Positions 20,754 through 30,096 of a stretch of 64,000 bases of DNA are shown here, piece by piece. The notes under the pieces are model-generated. The model saw nothing but the letters and a program-made list of their open reading frames with translations. It searched no databases and was not told where the DNA came from. The first letter of the stretch is position 1. Every line of letters begins with the position of its first letter. Both the position numbers and the translations under genes were made by a program. The stretch is from Bartonella koehlerae C-29 (GTDB lineage Bacteria; Pseudomonadota; Alphaproteobacteria; Rhizobiales; Rhizobiaceae): assembly GCF_000706625.1 (NCBI RefSeq), contig NZ_KL407334.1, forward strand, positions 1,097,295 to 1,161,294. Reading direction: 5' to 3'.

Positions 20754-21808
20754 AGCTTTCCCTCAGTATTAGAGAGCTTTTTACGTGTCAAAAAGCTATA
20801 AATCCCATTCCATGAGAATTCACTTTGTCCCAATAAACCTTTTCTCCAAAATAAGATAATGACAAGCAATAAAAGAGAAAAAATAACCATCCGGAGTCCT
20901 GGTGTCTCTGGAATATGTATAAAACCTAAGTCAAATGGACTTTCAATAATGCGAAGCCACTCAAGCATGACCGTAATAATAATGCTGCCAATAACGCTGC
21001 CTGTAATTGAACCAAGACCACCAGCAACAACAATCATTAAAATATTAAAAGTTAGAAGGAAGTTGAACATTTTGGGATCAATTGTTGAAATAAGAGCGGC
21101 CATTAATGCTCCTCCGACACCTGCAAAGAATGCACCTACAGTAAAGGAAAAGCTACGGTAGAAAAAAGCGTTAATCCCCATTGTTTTCGCAGCGATTTCA
21201 TCATCACGAATAGCGCGTAGTACATTACCAGTATTGCTTCGCAATAAGAGAATAATGAAGGTAACCGTAAATGCTAACCAACTATAATTCCACCATAATG
21301 TCGCATTTTGAGGTATTCCTTTGATTCCTAAAGAACCATTTGTTACGAAGGTCGCGTTTGTAATAACAATGCGAATAATTTCTGCAAAACCTAACGTTGC
21401 AATTCCAAGATAATCTCCACCAAGACGCAAGATAGGAAGAGCAATCAATAAACCTACAACTGCAGCACACAGACCACTTACAACAACAGTTACAAAAAAA
21501 GGTAACTGCAGATCATGCAATGGCTCAGCTATAGGTTCGAGAATCCACATCATTTCTTTTTGTTCAGGAGAAAGAAGTAAAATTGCGCATACATAAGCGC
21601 CAATAGCCATGAATCCAGCATGTCCAAGAGAAAACATTCCTGTAAAACCGTAAATCAAATTAAGCGAAATTGCCAATATCGCATTAATAGCAATAAGATT
21701 GATGACACGAAGTGTGTAATCATTAAAATGATTATCAGCGTAAAATAAAGAACCGATAAGAACAAGAATACTGATACACGATAAAAAAGTTGAAGCTGAT
21801 TTTGCCAT
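20750..21808 (-). CDS. livM: Branched-chain amino acid ABC transporter, permease LivM
   Basis: LivM is an inner-membrane permease subunit. The 352-residue protein has about eight to ten hydrophobic segments and the family blocks NLIYGFTGMFSLGHAGFMAI, LRLGGDYLGIATLGFAEIIR, LRAIRDDEIAAKTMGINAFF (the cytoplasmic EAA-like loop that contacts the ATPases) and VVAGGLGSITGSVIGSIII. It shares its first base region with the livH stop and overlaps livG by 4 bases, so the operon is tightly coupled. Confidence 0.95.
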   Translation of the reverse strand: MAKSASTFLSCISILVLIGSLFYADNHFNDYTLRVINLIAINAILAISLNLIYGFTGMFSLGHAGFMAIGAYVCAILLLSPEQKEMMWILEPIAEPLHDLQLPFFVTVVVSGLCAAVVGLLIALPILRLGGDYLGIATLGFAEIIRIVITNATFVTNGSLGIKGIPQNATLWWNYSWLAFTVTFIILLLRSNTGNVLRAIRDDEIAAKTMGINAFFYRSFSFTVGAFFAGVGGALMAALISTIDPKMFNFLLTFNILMIVVAGGLGSITGSVIGSIIITVMLEWLRIIESPFDLGFIHIPETPGLRMVIFSLLLLVIILFWRKGLLGQSEFSWNGIYSFLTRKKLSNTEGKL

Positions 21809-22884
21809 TAGATTTTCTCCTGACTTTTTTTGCCCATTAAACCAGTGGGCATTACTAATAAAATCAGAATTAATAAAATAAAGGCAAAAGCATCTCTATA
21901 CCCGGATAGAGCAGGAAAGAATGCAACAATCATAATTTCAATAAATCCTAGTAACAACCCACCCAACATTGCTCCTGGAATTGATCCAATACCTCCAATA
22001 ACGGCTGCTATAAATGCTTTGAGTCCGGGAAGAATTCCCATATAAGGTTGAACTTGAGGATAGCGTAAAGCCCACATGATGCCGGCAATAGCAGCAAGCG
22101 CTGAGCCTACCCCGAAGGTGAGTGCAATGACTTTATTGACAGAAACACCCATCAAACGAGTTGTTTCAATATCGTGAGAAATTGCACGCATAGCAAGACC
22201 AGGTTTTGTTTTATGGATAATCCATAGCAATAACACAATAAGAATAAATGAAACAATGGGAACGATTAGAGACATGGGAGCAATTCTAATAATTCCATTT
22301 TTCCCTGATTCTAAATGCCATAAGAATGGTGTTACAAGAAAATCTGGCTGTTTTACACCCTTTGGTACACCACTAAAGATTACGGTAGCAAGATTTTCAA
22401 TAAAAAAGGAAACTCCTATTGCGCCAATGAGTGCTGAAATACGTGGGGCATGACGCAGAGGTTTATAGGCAAACTGATCAATAGTAATACCCACTGCACT
22501 TGTGATGAAAATTGAAAAACAGAGAGCTAAGATCCAAATCGGTGTAAAATCTTGTGGGGCAATTTTAAAATAATAAATGAACGTTAAAATTAAAGCAAAA
22601 AAAGCAGCAACCCAATAGAATTTAGGGCGTTTTTTAAACCCTATAAATACTGAATAATAAATGAAAAGAGCCAATAATATAAGAACAACAGCAGCCCAAG
22701 CAGGCATAAAGCTGATTGTGGAAAAGAAAACGAAATATGCCCCCAGCATAAAGATATCACCATGAGCAAAGTTAATGAGTCTTAGAATACCATAGACCAT
22801 GGTGTAACCAATAGCTATAAGCCCATAAAGGGCCCCCAATGCAAGGGCATTAAAAAAATACTGGATGAACATTTCAGTGCTCAT
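21808..22884 (-). CDS. livH: Branched-chain amino acid ABC transporter, permease LivH
   Basis: LivH is the partner permease of LivM. The 358-residue protein has multiple hydrophobic spans and the LivH blocks ALGALYGLIAIGYTMVYGIL, RLINFAHGDIFMLGAY, MRAISHDIETTRLMGVSVNK (the ATPase-contact loop) and AAVIGGIGSIPGAMLGG. At 358 residues it is longer than the roughly 300 usual for LivH. The extra length lies around residues 55-115, where two more hydrophobic stretches occur (AAVVLILLALFIYYSVFIGF and FALILTFIYYFKI), a layout I associate with rhizobial LivH proteins. livM follows with a 1-base overlap. Confidence 0.93.
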   Translation of the reverse strand: MSTEMFIQYFFNALALGALYGLIAIGYTMVYGILRLINFAHGDIFMLGAYFVFFSTISFMPAWAAVVLILLALFIYYSVFIGFKKRPKFYWVAAFFALILTFIYYFKIAPQDFTPIWILALCFSIFITSAVGITIDQFAYKPLRHAPRISALIGAIGVSFFIENLATVIFSGVPKGVKQPDFLVTPFLWHLESGKNGIIRIAPMSLIVPIVSFILIVLLLWIIHKTKPGLAMRAISHDIETTRLMGVSVNKVIALTFGVGSALAAIAGIMWALRYPQVQPYMGILPGLKAFIAAVIGGIGSIPGAMLGGLLLGFIEIMIVAFFPALSGYRDAFAFILLILILLVMPTGLMGKKSQEKI

Positions 22885-23006
22885 CTCTTATCCTTCCGCA
22901 TTTGTTAATTCATATATAATGAAAGAAGCAACCAAAAAACGATTTGATTGAACAACAATCATCAACCGATTTTCGTATTTTGATTTAGTAAGATTTTCTG
23001 ATTTTT

Positions 23007-24140
23007 TTAAAAAGCAGGTTTGACTTCATTTAAATAGACACGTTTTCCATCCTTTATTTCAATAACACCGATAGGAATTGTAGGATTATGGTTTTCATCC
23101 ATAGACATATCACCAAAGGGTGTTTGAAAGTCTTTTAATTTGCTAAGTTCTATAGTGATTTTTTCACGATCAGCACTGCCAGCATTTTCAATAGCTTTCA
23201 TAAACATCATATAACTTGTGTACCCCAAAACGGAATTGATATTTGGTTGTTTGTCAGGATAAGCTGCTTTCCATTCTTTTGTGAATTCTTTTGCAGCTTC
23301 TGACATATTTGGCATATTCTCGCTATAAGGGAGTGTTGTATGTAAAAAGCCTTCTGCAGCCTTTCCCGCAATTGTAATAGTTTCTGGATTATCCATAGCA
23401 TCTCCACCCATAATTCGGAACTTCGCACCTAATTCACGCGCTTGTTTCATGATGATGGCACCCTCAGAGAAATAGGACGGAATAAATAAGATATCGGGAT
23501 TTTGTGCTATAATCTGTGTAAGAACAGCTGAAAAATCCTGATCTCCAGAATTATAGTTTAAATTTGAGATAATCTCACCACCTAGTTTTTTAAAAGAATG
23601 CGTAAAATAACTGGCAAGACCAATGGCGTAATCACTTGATATATCTTTGAGTATAGCAGCTTTTTTTGCATGTAAAGTTTGAATTGCGTAAGTTGCAACT
23701 CCTATGCCTTGGTAGGAATCAACGAAGCAAGCGCGAAAGTAATACTTCTTGCCTTGTGTAACCAGCGGACTTGTTGAAGAGGTTGCAATAGCTGGAGTTT
23801 TCTCTTTTTCGGATATTTCTCCACCAGCCAATGAGAGTGAAGAGCCATAACTCCCGATGATTCCGTTTACTTTATCACTCGCGATTAGGCGCATAACAGC
23901 ATTCGCAGCTTCTACTTTATCAGATTTATTATCAACAACAATAAGTTCTACCTTACGTCCCAATATTTCTGGGATTTTTTTGTGTGCCAATTCTATACCT
24001 CTAATTTCAAGCTGACCTCCAAATGCATTTTGACCACTTAACGGAAGGTAAACACCAATTTTAATGGTTTCATTCGCATAAACATTTACTGTAAGTGTCA
24101 TGACAGCCGTGACTATAGCAAGAATTTTCCTCAATTGCAT
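23007..24140 (-). CDS. livK: Branched-chain amino acid ABC transporter, periplasmic binding protein
   Basis: This 377-residue binding protein starts with a signal peptide of about 22 residues (MQLRKILAIVTAVMTL and then a VYA cleavage site). The periplasmic domain of the leucine/isoleucine/valine-binding type follows: IKIGVYLPLSGQNAFGGQ, the mid-domain IGSYGSSLSLAGGEISE, PAIATSSTSPLVTQGKKYYF, and ILFIPSYFSEGAIIMKQARE. It lies upstream of livH on the same strand with a gap of 122 bases, and so leads the livKHMGF operon. The gap might contain an mRNA-processing or attenuating element that favours livK, but I see no strong hairpin. The exact ligand cannot be told from sequence alone. Confidence 0.93.
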   Translation of the reverse strand: MQLRKILAIVTAVMTLTVNVYANETIKIGVYLPLSGQNAFGGQLEIRGIELAHKKIPEILGRKVELIVVDNKSDKVEAANAVMRLIASDKVNGIIGSYGSSLSLAGGEISEKEKTPAIATSSTSPLVTQGKKYYFRACFVDSYQGIGVATYAIQTLHAKKAAILKDISSDYAIGLASYFTHSFKKLGGEIISNLNYNSGDQDFSAVLTQIIAQNPDILFIPSYFSEGAIIMKQARELGAKFRIMGGDAMDNPETITIAGKAAEGFLHTTLPYSENMPNMSEAAKEFTKEWKAAYPDKQPNINSVLGYTSYMMFMKAIENAGSADREKITIELSKLKDFQTPFGDMSMDENHNPTIPIGVIEIKDGKRVYLNEVKPAF

Positions 24141-24181
24141 TGGGCAACTTCCTTTAGTTGTAGTTTTTACACTTTATCGTG

Positions 24182-24202
24182 AACTTCTGCATCATGCAAG
24201 TT
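24182..24202. promoter_or_regulatory. Imperfect palindrome upstream of livK
   Basis: AACTT-ct-GCAT-c-ATGC-AAGTT forms an imperfect dyad 42-62 bases upstream of the livK start. Its size and position would suit an operator for a dimeric regulator. The Lrp-like protein in this window is one candidate. Only the symmetry is seen and binding is speculation. Confidence 0.25.
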
Positions 24203-24450
24203 ACACATTAATGAAAATATCATTGTTCGAAAAACCTTTTGTATGATCTCTCTTTAGTGAAAGATGTCTCTTAAGATACGTTAAGCATATGATCAAACAT
24301 TTTTTGGATTTATGGGTTAATGTTAACATAGAAAATACGACAATATGGGGAAATCTTAATCTTGGGGCTTGCGTGTTGATACAATCGCAATGTTTACTTA
24401 CACATGAAGAATCAATGTCGTGTAATTTACCTACAGGATCACGTTTTATT

Positions 24451-25026
24451 ATGGCGAGTAAGGATGCATTAAAGGGTTGTTCCCTGTCTGAAGACAGTAT
24501 AGGTGCTTGTGGTGAGATTATTGAAATCAGTGGTGTCATTAAGTGGTTTGATGGGAGTAAAGGGTATGGATTTATTGTGCCTGATTTACCTAATTATCCC
24601 GATATATTACTGCACGTTACGGTGATGCGCAGAGATGGCTTTCAAACAGCTTTGGAGGGTGCTAAAGTTGTTTGTGCTGTAGAAAAAACTGAAAGAGGAT
24701 TAAAGTGCGTTCAGGTGAAATCTATAGATTGTTCATCAGCGATTCATCCAGCAGAAGTTCCAGCCCGAACGCATGTCGTTGTTACTCCAGAAAGTGGTTT
24801 AGAGCGCGCAATTGTTAAGTGGTTTAATCGCGATAAAGGATTCGGTTTTCTTAGCCGTGGACAGGGAACAGAAGATATTTTTGTTCACATGGAAACGTTG
24901 CGCCGTTTTGGTTTAGCAGAGCTTCGTTCTGGTCAAGTCGTTCTTGTACGTTTTGGTAAAGGGGAAAAAGGTTTGATGACAGCGGAAATTTATCCGGATG
25001 TAGGGATTCCGTTTGCTACGCATTGA
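24451..25026 (+). CDS. Cold shock protein with two cold-shock domains
   Basis: From the ATG at 24451 (AGGA 12 bases upstream) the protein has 191 residues. It contains two cold-shock domains, which bind single-stranded nucleic acid. The first, at about 30-95, has [19 protein letters not shown] and [15 protein letters not shown]. The second, at about 115-185, has [20 protein letters not shown] and [15 protein letters not shown]. Both keep the RNP1-like (KGYGFI, KGFGFL) and RNP2-like (ILLHV, IFVHM) aromatic motifs. This tandem form is typical of Rhizobiales, in contrast to the 70-residue single-domain CspA. The frame is open back to 24289 but the added residues look unlike coding sequence. It is divergent from livK. 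Confidence 0.9.
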   Translation: MASKDALKGCSLSEDSIGACGEIIEISGVIKWFDGSKGYGFIVPDLPNYPDILLHVTVMRRDGFQTALEGAKVVCAVEKTERGLKCVQVKSIDCSSAIHPAEVPARTHVVVTPESGLERAIVKWFNRDKGFGFLSRGQGTEDIFVHMETLRRFGLAELRSGQVVLVRFGKGEKGLMTAEIYPDVGIPFATH

Positions 25027-25269
25027 GTTTCACTATTGAATCCACATTATATATATATTTTTTTTGAGAGAGGGTTATGTATGTAAGCGTAAATAGCGCT
25101 AAAGCGAGTATGTGTGAGAGGGGGCATATTCATGAAACTATCAATCAAAAGAGTCCGGTTGTTCATAGTCTATTGAGAGCGATAAAAAGATAAATGTCTT
25201 ATTTTTTAGATTTTGATGCTTTTTATTTTATATGAAAAAGCTAAAGATTTGTTGAGTGAGAAGATAAAA

Positions 25270-25788
25270 ATGTTAAATTTTTTAAAAAGATGGCTTACCA
25301 TTCTATTGCCAGTGTCTTTTCTATTAGCAGTAAGTTTAGCTATAGCAAAAAAGCCTTTAGAACTTCCTGTTAATTCGATTCCTTTAGAGATACAAACAAA
25401 GCAGGGGACAATTTCTTACAAGGTAGAGATTGCTTTTACACCGTCCCAAGCGGCAGCTGGGTTAATGTACCGCACGGATTTTCCACGTGATCGTGCAATG
25501 CTCTTTAGACAACAAGGAAGTAGGGAGTTAAAGGATAAGCAGCAGTTGTTTATGTGGATGGCAAATACATCTTTACCTTTAGATATGATTTTCTTAAACG
25601 ATGAGGGGATTATCGTATCAATTGTCGAAAAAACTTCTCCATTTTTAACAGATATTATTTCATCGGGAGCGCCTGCAACTTTTGCACTTGAAGTTAATGC
25701 TGGTGAAGTTTCTGAAAAACAAATAGAGAAGGGACAACGTGTTATTCATCCTGCTATTTGTGGCAAATGTGACAGTGAGAAAAAATGA
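25270..25788 (+). CDS. DUF192 family secreted protein
   Basis: This 172-residue protein, taking the ATG at 25270, starts with a signal peptide (KRWLTILLPVSFLLAVSLA, cleaved near AIAKK). A DUF192 domain follows: ISYKVEIAFTPSQAAAGLMY, DRAMLFRQQG, FMWMANTSLPLDMIFLNDEG and a late FALEVNAGEVSEKQIEKGQR. Proteins of this family are secreted or periplasmic and of unknown function. A frame to 25213 adds 19 residues that would spoil the signal peptide. It overlaps the next gene's ATG by 4 bases (ATGA), so the two are translationally coupled. Downstream of a cold shock gene, this pair is a common rhizobial arrangement. Confidence 0.85.
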   Translation: MLNFLKRWLTILLPVSFLLAVSLAIAKKPLELPVNSIPLEIQTKQGTISYKVEIAFTPSQAAAGLMYRTDFPRDRAMLFRQQGSRELKDKQQLFMWMANTSLPLDMIFLNDEGIIVSIVEKTSPFLTDIISSGAPATFALEVNAGEVSEKQIEKGQRVIHPAICGKCDSEKK

Positions 25789-26558
25789 CAGGAGAGAATA
25801 TTCGTTTTTTTGAATATGATGGTTTACGATTTGCTTATAGAGAAGAAGGGCAGGGTACACCTATTTTGTTGATTCATGGTTTTGGGTCTTCTGCACGTGT
25901 GAATTGGTATGCAACGGGTTGGTTTCGTACTCTTACTGAAGCAGGATATCGTGTTATTGCCCTTGATAACCGTGGACATGGAGATTCTGTTAAAAGTTAC
26001 GATTCTTCTTTTTATACACCTCAAGCTATGGCTGGCGATGCGATGCGATTGTTGCAGCATTTAGAATTATCTAAAGCGCATGTCATGGGATATTCTATGG
26101 GAGCTCGAATTAGCGCATTTATGGCTCTCTTGTATCCAACATATGTACACAGCGTTATTTTTGGTGGCTTAGGCATTGGTATGGTAACAGGAGCAGGGAA
26201 TTGGGAACCTGTTGTGGAGGCTCTTTTAGCAGAAGATATTTCTACTATTACTAATCCACGTGGTTTGATTTTTCGTAAATTTGCAGACCGAACCAAAAGC
26301 GATAGACGAGCTCTTGCTGCGTGTATTATCACATCAAAGCAAGAGTTAACAGCAGCTGAGGTTTATAAAATTAAGCAACCTGCACTTGTAGCTGTTGGTT
26401 CATTAGATGAAATTGCTGGTAAAGCAGAGCCATTAGCAGCCTTGTTGCCACTTGGAGAAACACTGCCCATTCCTGGACGAGATCATATGCTGGCTGTGGG
26501 AGATAAGATCTATAAAAGAGGCGTTATCGACTTTCTTTCTCGCTATCCTATCGTATGA
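25785..26558 (+). CDS. Alpha/beta hydrolase
   Basis: This 257-residue alpha/beta-hydrolase-fold enzyme has the oxyanion-hole block ILLIHGFGSSARVNWYATGW, VIALDNRGHGDSVKS, the nucleophile elbow AHVMGYSMGARISAF (G-x-S-x-G with Ser), an acid region near LVAVGSLDEIAGKAE and the catalytic His in PGRDHMLAVGD. No signal peptide is seen, so it is probably cytoplasmic. The substrate cannot be predicted. Its start overlaps the DUF192 gene stop by 4 bases. Confidence 0.88.
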   Translation: MTGENIRFFEYDGLRFAYREEGQGTPILLIHGFGSSARVNWYATGWFRTLTEAGYRVIALDNRGHGDSVKSYDSSFYTPQAMAGDAMRLLQHLELSKAHVMGYSMGARISAFMALLYPTYVHSVIFGGLGIGMVTGAGNWEPVVEALLAEDISTITNPRGLIFRKFADRTKSDRRALAACIITSKQELTAAEVYKIKQPALVAVGSLDEIAGKAEPLAALLPLGETLPIPGRDHMLAVGDKIYKRGVIDFLSRYPIV

Positions 26559-27198
26559 GAATCATTGACAGTTTAGAGCCCGAAATATCATTTACTCCCA
26601 TGATCTTATATAAGGTAACAATAGGGGTCAAAGTATCTATCTTATTGTGAGGAGAGGGATTTTTATGCAACGGTAAAGGAAATAGCAATAAAAATTCTGG
26701 AAAATTCATTTGTTATAAGAATGATTTCTTTATTTTATATATTAAATTTAGTACCTTACTGAAAATAGTTAAAGAAAATTATTTTTTAATTATACAACAA
26801 GATCTTATGGTAAACAAAATAGTTGTAAAAAAGAGAGTGCTTTTGTTTAATGAAGCTCTGTTTTGTGTAAAAAGGAAAAAAAATACACTAGGTGATCGAT
26901 GTTTTGCCTCAATATGCTTGTAAACGCAGATACTGAAATTGAGGATAAAGTAAAAATTATTAAAAATTTACGTTTTTCTCTACCCGTTTTTTTTACTTTT
27001 GTAATCTGTAGGAGTATATTTAACAACGATAAACTCTTTTAAAAGGATATTAAACAAAAATTGAAAATAATTGTGTTTTGAGTATAAGCCAAACCGAAGA
27101 TTAAGACTAGGATTTTTTACTATCTTTACAGAATCTTAGGAATATCTTATTTGCTTATAAAGAATTAAATTAATATCTAAGAAAGACAGGAGAACAGA
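26559..27198. other. Intergenic region, no gene seen
   Basis: There are 640 AT-rich bases between the hydrolase and the DUF3126 gene, with no open frame worth calling and no RNA gene recognised. An AGGAGA ribosome binding site for the next gene lies at its right end (27188-27193). The length suggests a lost gene, but I can recognise no fragment of one. Confidence 0.5.
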
Positions 27199-27411
27199 GT
27201 GAATGCTGATGAAATAAAAAAACTTGATAGTTATTTAAAAAACACATTCCAAAATTCAGCATTACAGGTGAGAGCTCGGCCTAAAAAGGATGATTCTTGT
27301 GAGGTTTATATCGGGGATGAATTTTTAGGTGTTATCTATCGAGATGAAGATGAGAATGAGTTGTCCTATAATTTCTCGATGGCCATATTAGATATTGATT
27401 TAGAAAATTAA
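27199..27411 (+). CDS. DUF3126 family protein
   Basis: This 70-residue acidic protein begins at the GTG at 27199, 5 bases after a good AGGAGA. It matches the small alphaproteobacterial DUF3126 family: EIKKLDSYLKNTFQNSALQV, RPKKDDSCEVYIGDEFLGVI, then DEDENELSYNFSMAILDIDL. The function is unknown. No ATG exists near the conserved start, so the GTG is very probably used. Confidence 0.85.
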   Translation: MNADEIKKLDSYLKNTFQNSALQVRARPKKDDSCEVYIGDEFLGVIYRDEDENELSYNFSMAILDIDLEN

Positions 27412-27456
27412 TTTATTATGAATAATTTTATGAATTTTTTCTTTATCTAAAGATAT

Positions 27457-28251
27457 TCATATGAACTTTAATTCTTTAAAGCTCGTGTAGTTATTGCGTG
27501 CTATAATAAGGTGGTCATGAACAGTAATTCCTAATGCATTTGCCGCATCTTTTAATCTATACGTCATTGTTATATCCGCTTTAGAAGGTGTTGCATCGCC
27601 GGAGGGGTGATTATGAACTAAAATAAGTCCTGATGCAGACAATTGCAAAGCTCGAGAAATTACTTCACGAGGATAGACAGGGGTGTGGTCGATAGTTCCA
27701 GTTTGTTGCACTTCATCAGCGAGCAAACCATTTTTCTTATCAAGAAACAATACACGAAATTGTTCTCGTGTTTCATGCGCCATGACAGCTTTACAATAAG
27801 CTAATACTTTGTCCCATGATGAAAAAATATCACGTTTTAATAATTGCGCACGGGCAAGACGTCCTGCAACATCTGAAATAATTTTTAAGTCGAGTGCAGT
27901 TGCAGGACCACATCCTTGAACTTCTTGAAGCCTATGAATATCAGCGCCCAACACATCGGCTAATGAGCCAAAATGTGCTATTAAGCTTTTAGCTATTGGT
28001 TTCGTATTTGCTCGGGGTATCGTGCGAAAAAGCAATAATTCAAGGTATTCATAATCTTCAATTGCATTTCCTTTTGATTTTAAATAACGTCTCCGGAGAC
28101 GTTCACGATGCCCCTGGTAATCTTTATAAATCTGTGAATTTTTCTGAATTTTTTCACTTTTTTTTTCTGGTATTGGATCAAGTGGGAAACTTTTGGTTAA
28201 TGCAAAATGATTACTTTGACTATTTCCCTTTTTACTTAACTTTTTAGCCAT
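27457..28251 (-). CDS. radC: RadC family protein (JAB/MPN domain)
   Basis: This 264-residue protein has a Lys-rich start, a helix-hairpin-helix region at about 50-130 ([25 protein letters not shown]-like text) and a C-terminal JAMM metalloprotease-fold domain. The zinc motif is [18 protein letters not shown] (H-x-H-P-S-G-x7-D). RadC was named for DNA repair, but that role has been withdrawn. It may act on mobile or damaged DNA. It is convergent with the DUF3126 gene and 17 bases downstream of map. Confidence 0.92.
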   Translation of the reverse strand: MAKKLSKKGNSQSNHFALTKSFPLDPIPEKKSEKIQKNSQIYKDYQGHRERLRRRYLKSKGNAIEDYEYLELLLFRTIPRANTKPIAKSLIAHFGSLADVLGADIHRLQEVQGCGPATALDLKIISDVAGRLARAQLLKRDIFSSWDKVLAYCKAVMAHETREQFRVLFLDKKNGLLADEVQQTGTIDHTPVYPREVISRALQLSASGLILVHNHPSGDATPSKADITMTYRLKDAANALGITVHDHLIIARNNYTSFKELKFI

Positions 28252-28268
28252 AACATTTCTACATTTAT

Positions 28269-29099
28269 TTAGACATATGAATTTGGAATATAAAAAATAT
28301 TTTTAGGAGATTGTGTAAATATTTCACACCCTTCATTTGTTACACCAATTGTATGTTCGTACTGTGCAGTAAGAGATCTATCACGTGTAACGGCAGTCCA
28401 GCCATCAGATAAAATCTTCACTTGTGGTTTACCAAGATTAATCATCGGTTCAATTGTAAACATCATACCTTGTTTGAGTTCTATTCCTTCTCCAGGGTTT
28501 CCATAATGCAGAATATTCGGAGCATCATGAAAAAGTTGACCGATTCCATGTCCACAAAAGTCTCTCACAATTGAACAGCGTTCGGACTCTGCATAGCGCT
28601 GAATTGTTGCACCAATATCACCTGTGGTTGCTCCGGGTTTGACTACAGCAATTCCTCTCATAAGACTTTCATAGGTTATCTTTAGCAAGCGTTCTGCAGC
28701 ACGTCTGATTTTTCCAACAGGATACATGCGGCTTGAATCGCCATGCCAACCATCTAGAATAAAGGTTACATCAACATTTACAATATCGCCTTCTTGCAAG
28801 GGTCTTTTATTGGGGATACCATGACACACAACATGGTTGATAGATGTACAGCATGAGTGCCCATATCCATGATAATTTAGATCAGCAGGGAATGCTCTTC
28901 GCTCAGCACCAAAAGTAAAAACAAAATCATCAATTTCTTGCGTAGTGATACCAGGCTTAATAATATCTGCAAGTGCATCGAGACATTCCGCAGCAATACA
29001 ACCGACTTTCCGCATTTTATCAAAAGCGTAGTCATCAAAAATGCGGATTTGTCCGTTAAATTTTAAGGGTATTTTGTGATATTCAATATAATCAATCAT
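28269..29099 (-). CDS. map: Methionine aminopeptidase, type I
   Basis: Map removes the initiator methionine from nascent proteins. From the ATG at 29099 it has 276 residues. The five metal ligands appear in [19 protein letters not shown] (two Asp), [13 protein letters not shown] (His), [10 protein letters not shown] (Glu) and [12 protein letters not shown] (Glu), with the substrate His in [19 protein letters not shown]. The start overlaps the sfsA stop by 4 bases. A longer frame to 29159 lies inside the sfsA 3' end and is unlikely. The order sfsA-map-radC on one strand is shared by many Rhizobiales. Confidence 0.95.
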   Translation of the reverse strand: MIDYIEYHKIPLKFNGQIRIFDDYAFDKMRKVGCIAAECLDALADIIKPGITTQEIDDFVFTFGAERRAFPADLNYHGYGHSCCTSINHVVCHGIPNKRPLQEGDIVNVDVTFILDGWHGDSSRMYPVGKIRRAAERLLKITYESLMRGIAVVKPGATTGDIGATIQRYAESERCSIVRDFCGHGIGQLFHDAPNILHYGNPGEGIELKQGMMFTIEPMINLGKPQVKILSDGWTAVTRDRSLTAQYEHTIGVTNEGCEIFTQSPKNIFYIPNSYV

Positions 29100-29803
29100 T
29101 TTCTGTTTTCTATTTTTACTTGCTGAATTGGAAAAATACCTTCTACACTTACGTGACATTTTATAGCATAAAATTCCACCCCTGATTCTAATGCTAAATC
29201 AAATTTACGTCCATAGGTTGGATCAAGATCACGGCAGATTGTAAAAGTTGAGCAATCTTCCCGTTGAATCACATAAAGCATAATAGCTCATTTTCCTTGT
29301 TGCACGATTTTTATAAGCTCTTCAAGATGACGTGTACCACGTTTTGCCTCAGTATCAGGAAATTTTACTAGTCCTTTTTGCCGAATAAAATGAACGTTTT
29401 TAACTTCTAGATAACAGTCAGGTAGGATGTCATCACGCAGAAGAAAGTCAATTCGTGATTGTGTGCCATAACGTTGTTCTTTCAAGATTGTTTTGTATTC
29501 GTTTAATTCTGGTAGTAAACTATTTTGAATTGCTTCTAATGCAAGTTTGTTTGATAAAGTTGTATTGATTCCAACTAAGGTATTATTTATTTCTATAATT
29601 TCTAATTGATATGCGTATTTTCGTTTGGGATTATTGTTATATGAAAGCCAAATATTAGAATTTGGAGTTGTTAATCCAAGCATTGATCCTGTATTGGGAA
29701 CCGATATGTTGAAAGTATGTTGATCTTCTCGTTTAACATCAGAAAGAAAACGTTTATAACTACGGATAAGTTTTGCAGGAAAAAGTTCAGGAATAAATAG
29801 CAT
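29096..29803 (-). pseudogene. sfsA: sfsA interrupted by one in-frame TGA
   Basis: SfsA is a DNA-binding, nuclease-like protein linked to sugar fermentation. The frame from 29803 encodes MLFIPELFPAKLIRSYKRFL and 151 further residues. These include IDFLLRDDILPDCYLEVKNV (the PD-ExK-like core, E-V-K) and FPDTEAKRGTRHLEEL, and end in IVQQGK. Then comes a TGA at 29288-29290, after which the same frame continues with AIMLYVIQREDCSTF to 29096. The joined length of about 235 codons equals a normal SfsA. Most homologues have Arg at the stop position (GKRA), so CGA to TGA is a simple explanation. The product is truncated unless the stop is read through or is a sequencing error. Confidence 0.88.
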
Positions 29804-30096
29804 ATCTTAGGATGCATAATTTCATAATTCAACTCAAATAGTGATTGTAACAATTATAACATGTTAAACAAGGAGATATTGGTGCAAAAAATGTTATAAG
29901 AGCACTTATCTCAACTTTCTATAAGCAGCAAAATTCATTTTTTGCTTTTACAAATTATTATTAATCTCTTTAAACTCACAATTTTTGAGTGAAAAAATAA
30001 TATTGACTATAACTTGTTCTTTAAAAGATTATTTCATGGAATATGTTATTTTAGGAAGGTTGCGTTAAAAAAATCAGCGATAGGATCATAATTATA

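Noticed and set aside
24289-24450. N-terminal extension of the cold shock protein
   Set aside because: The added 54 residues do not look like a cold-shock protein start; the ATG at 24451 has a ribosome site and fits rhizobial homologues.
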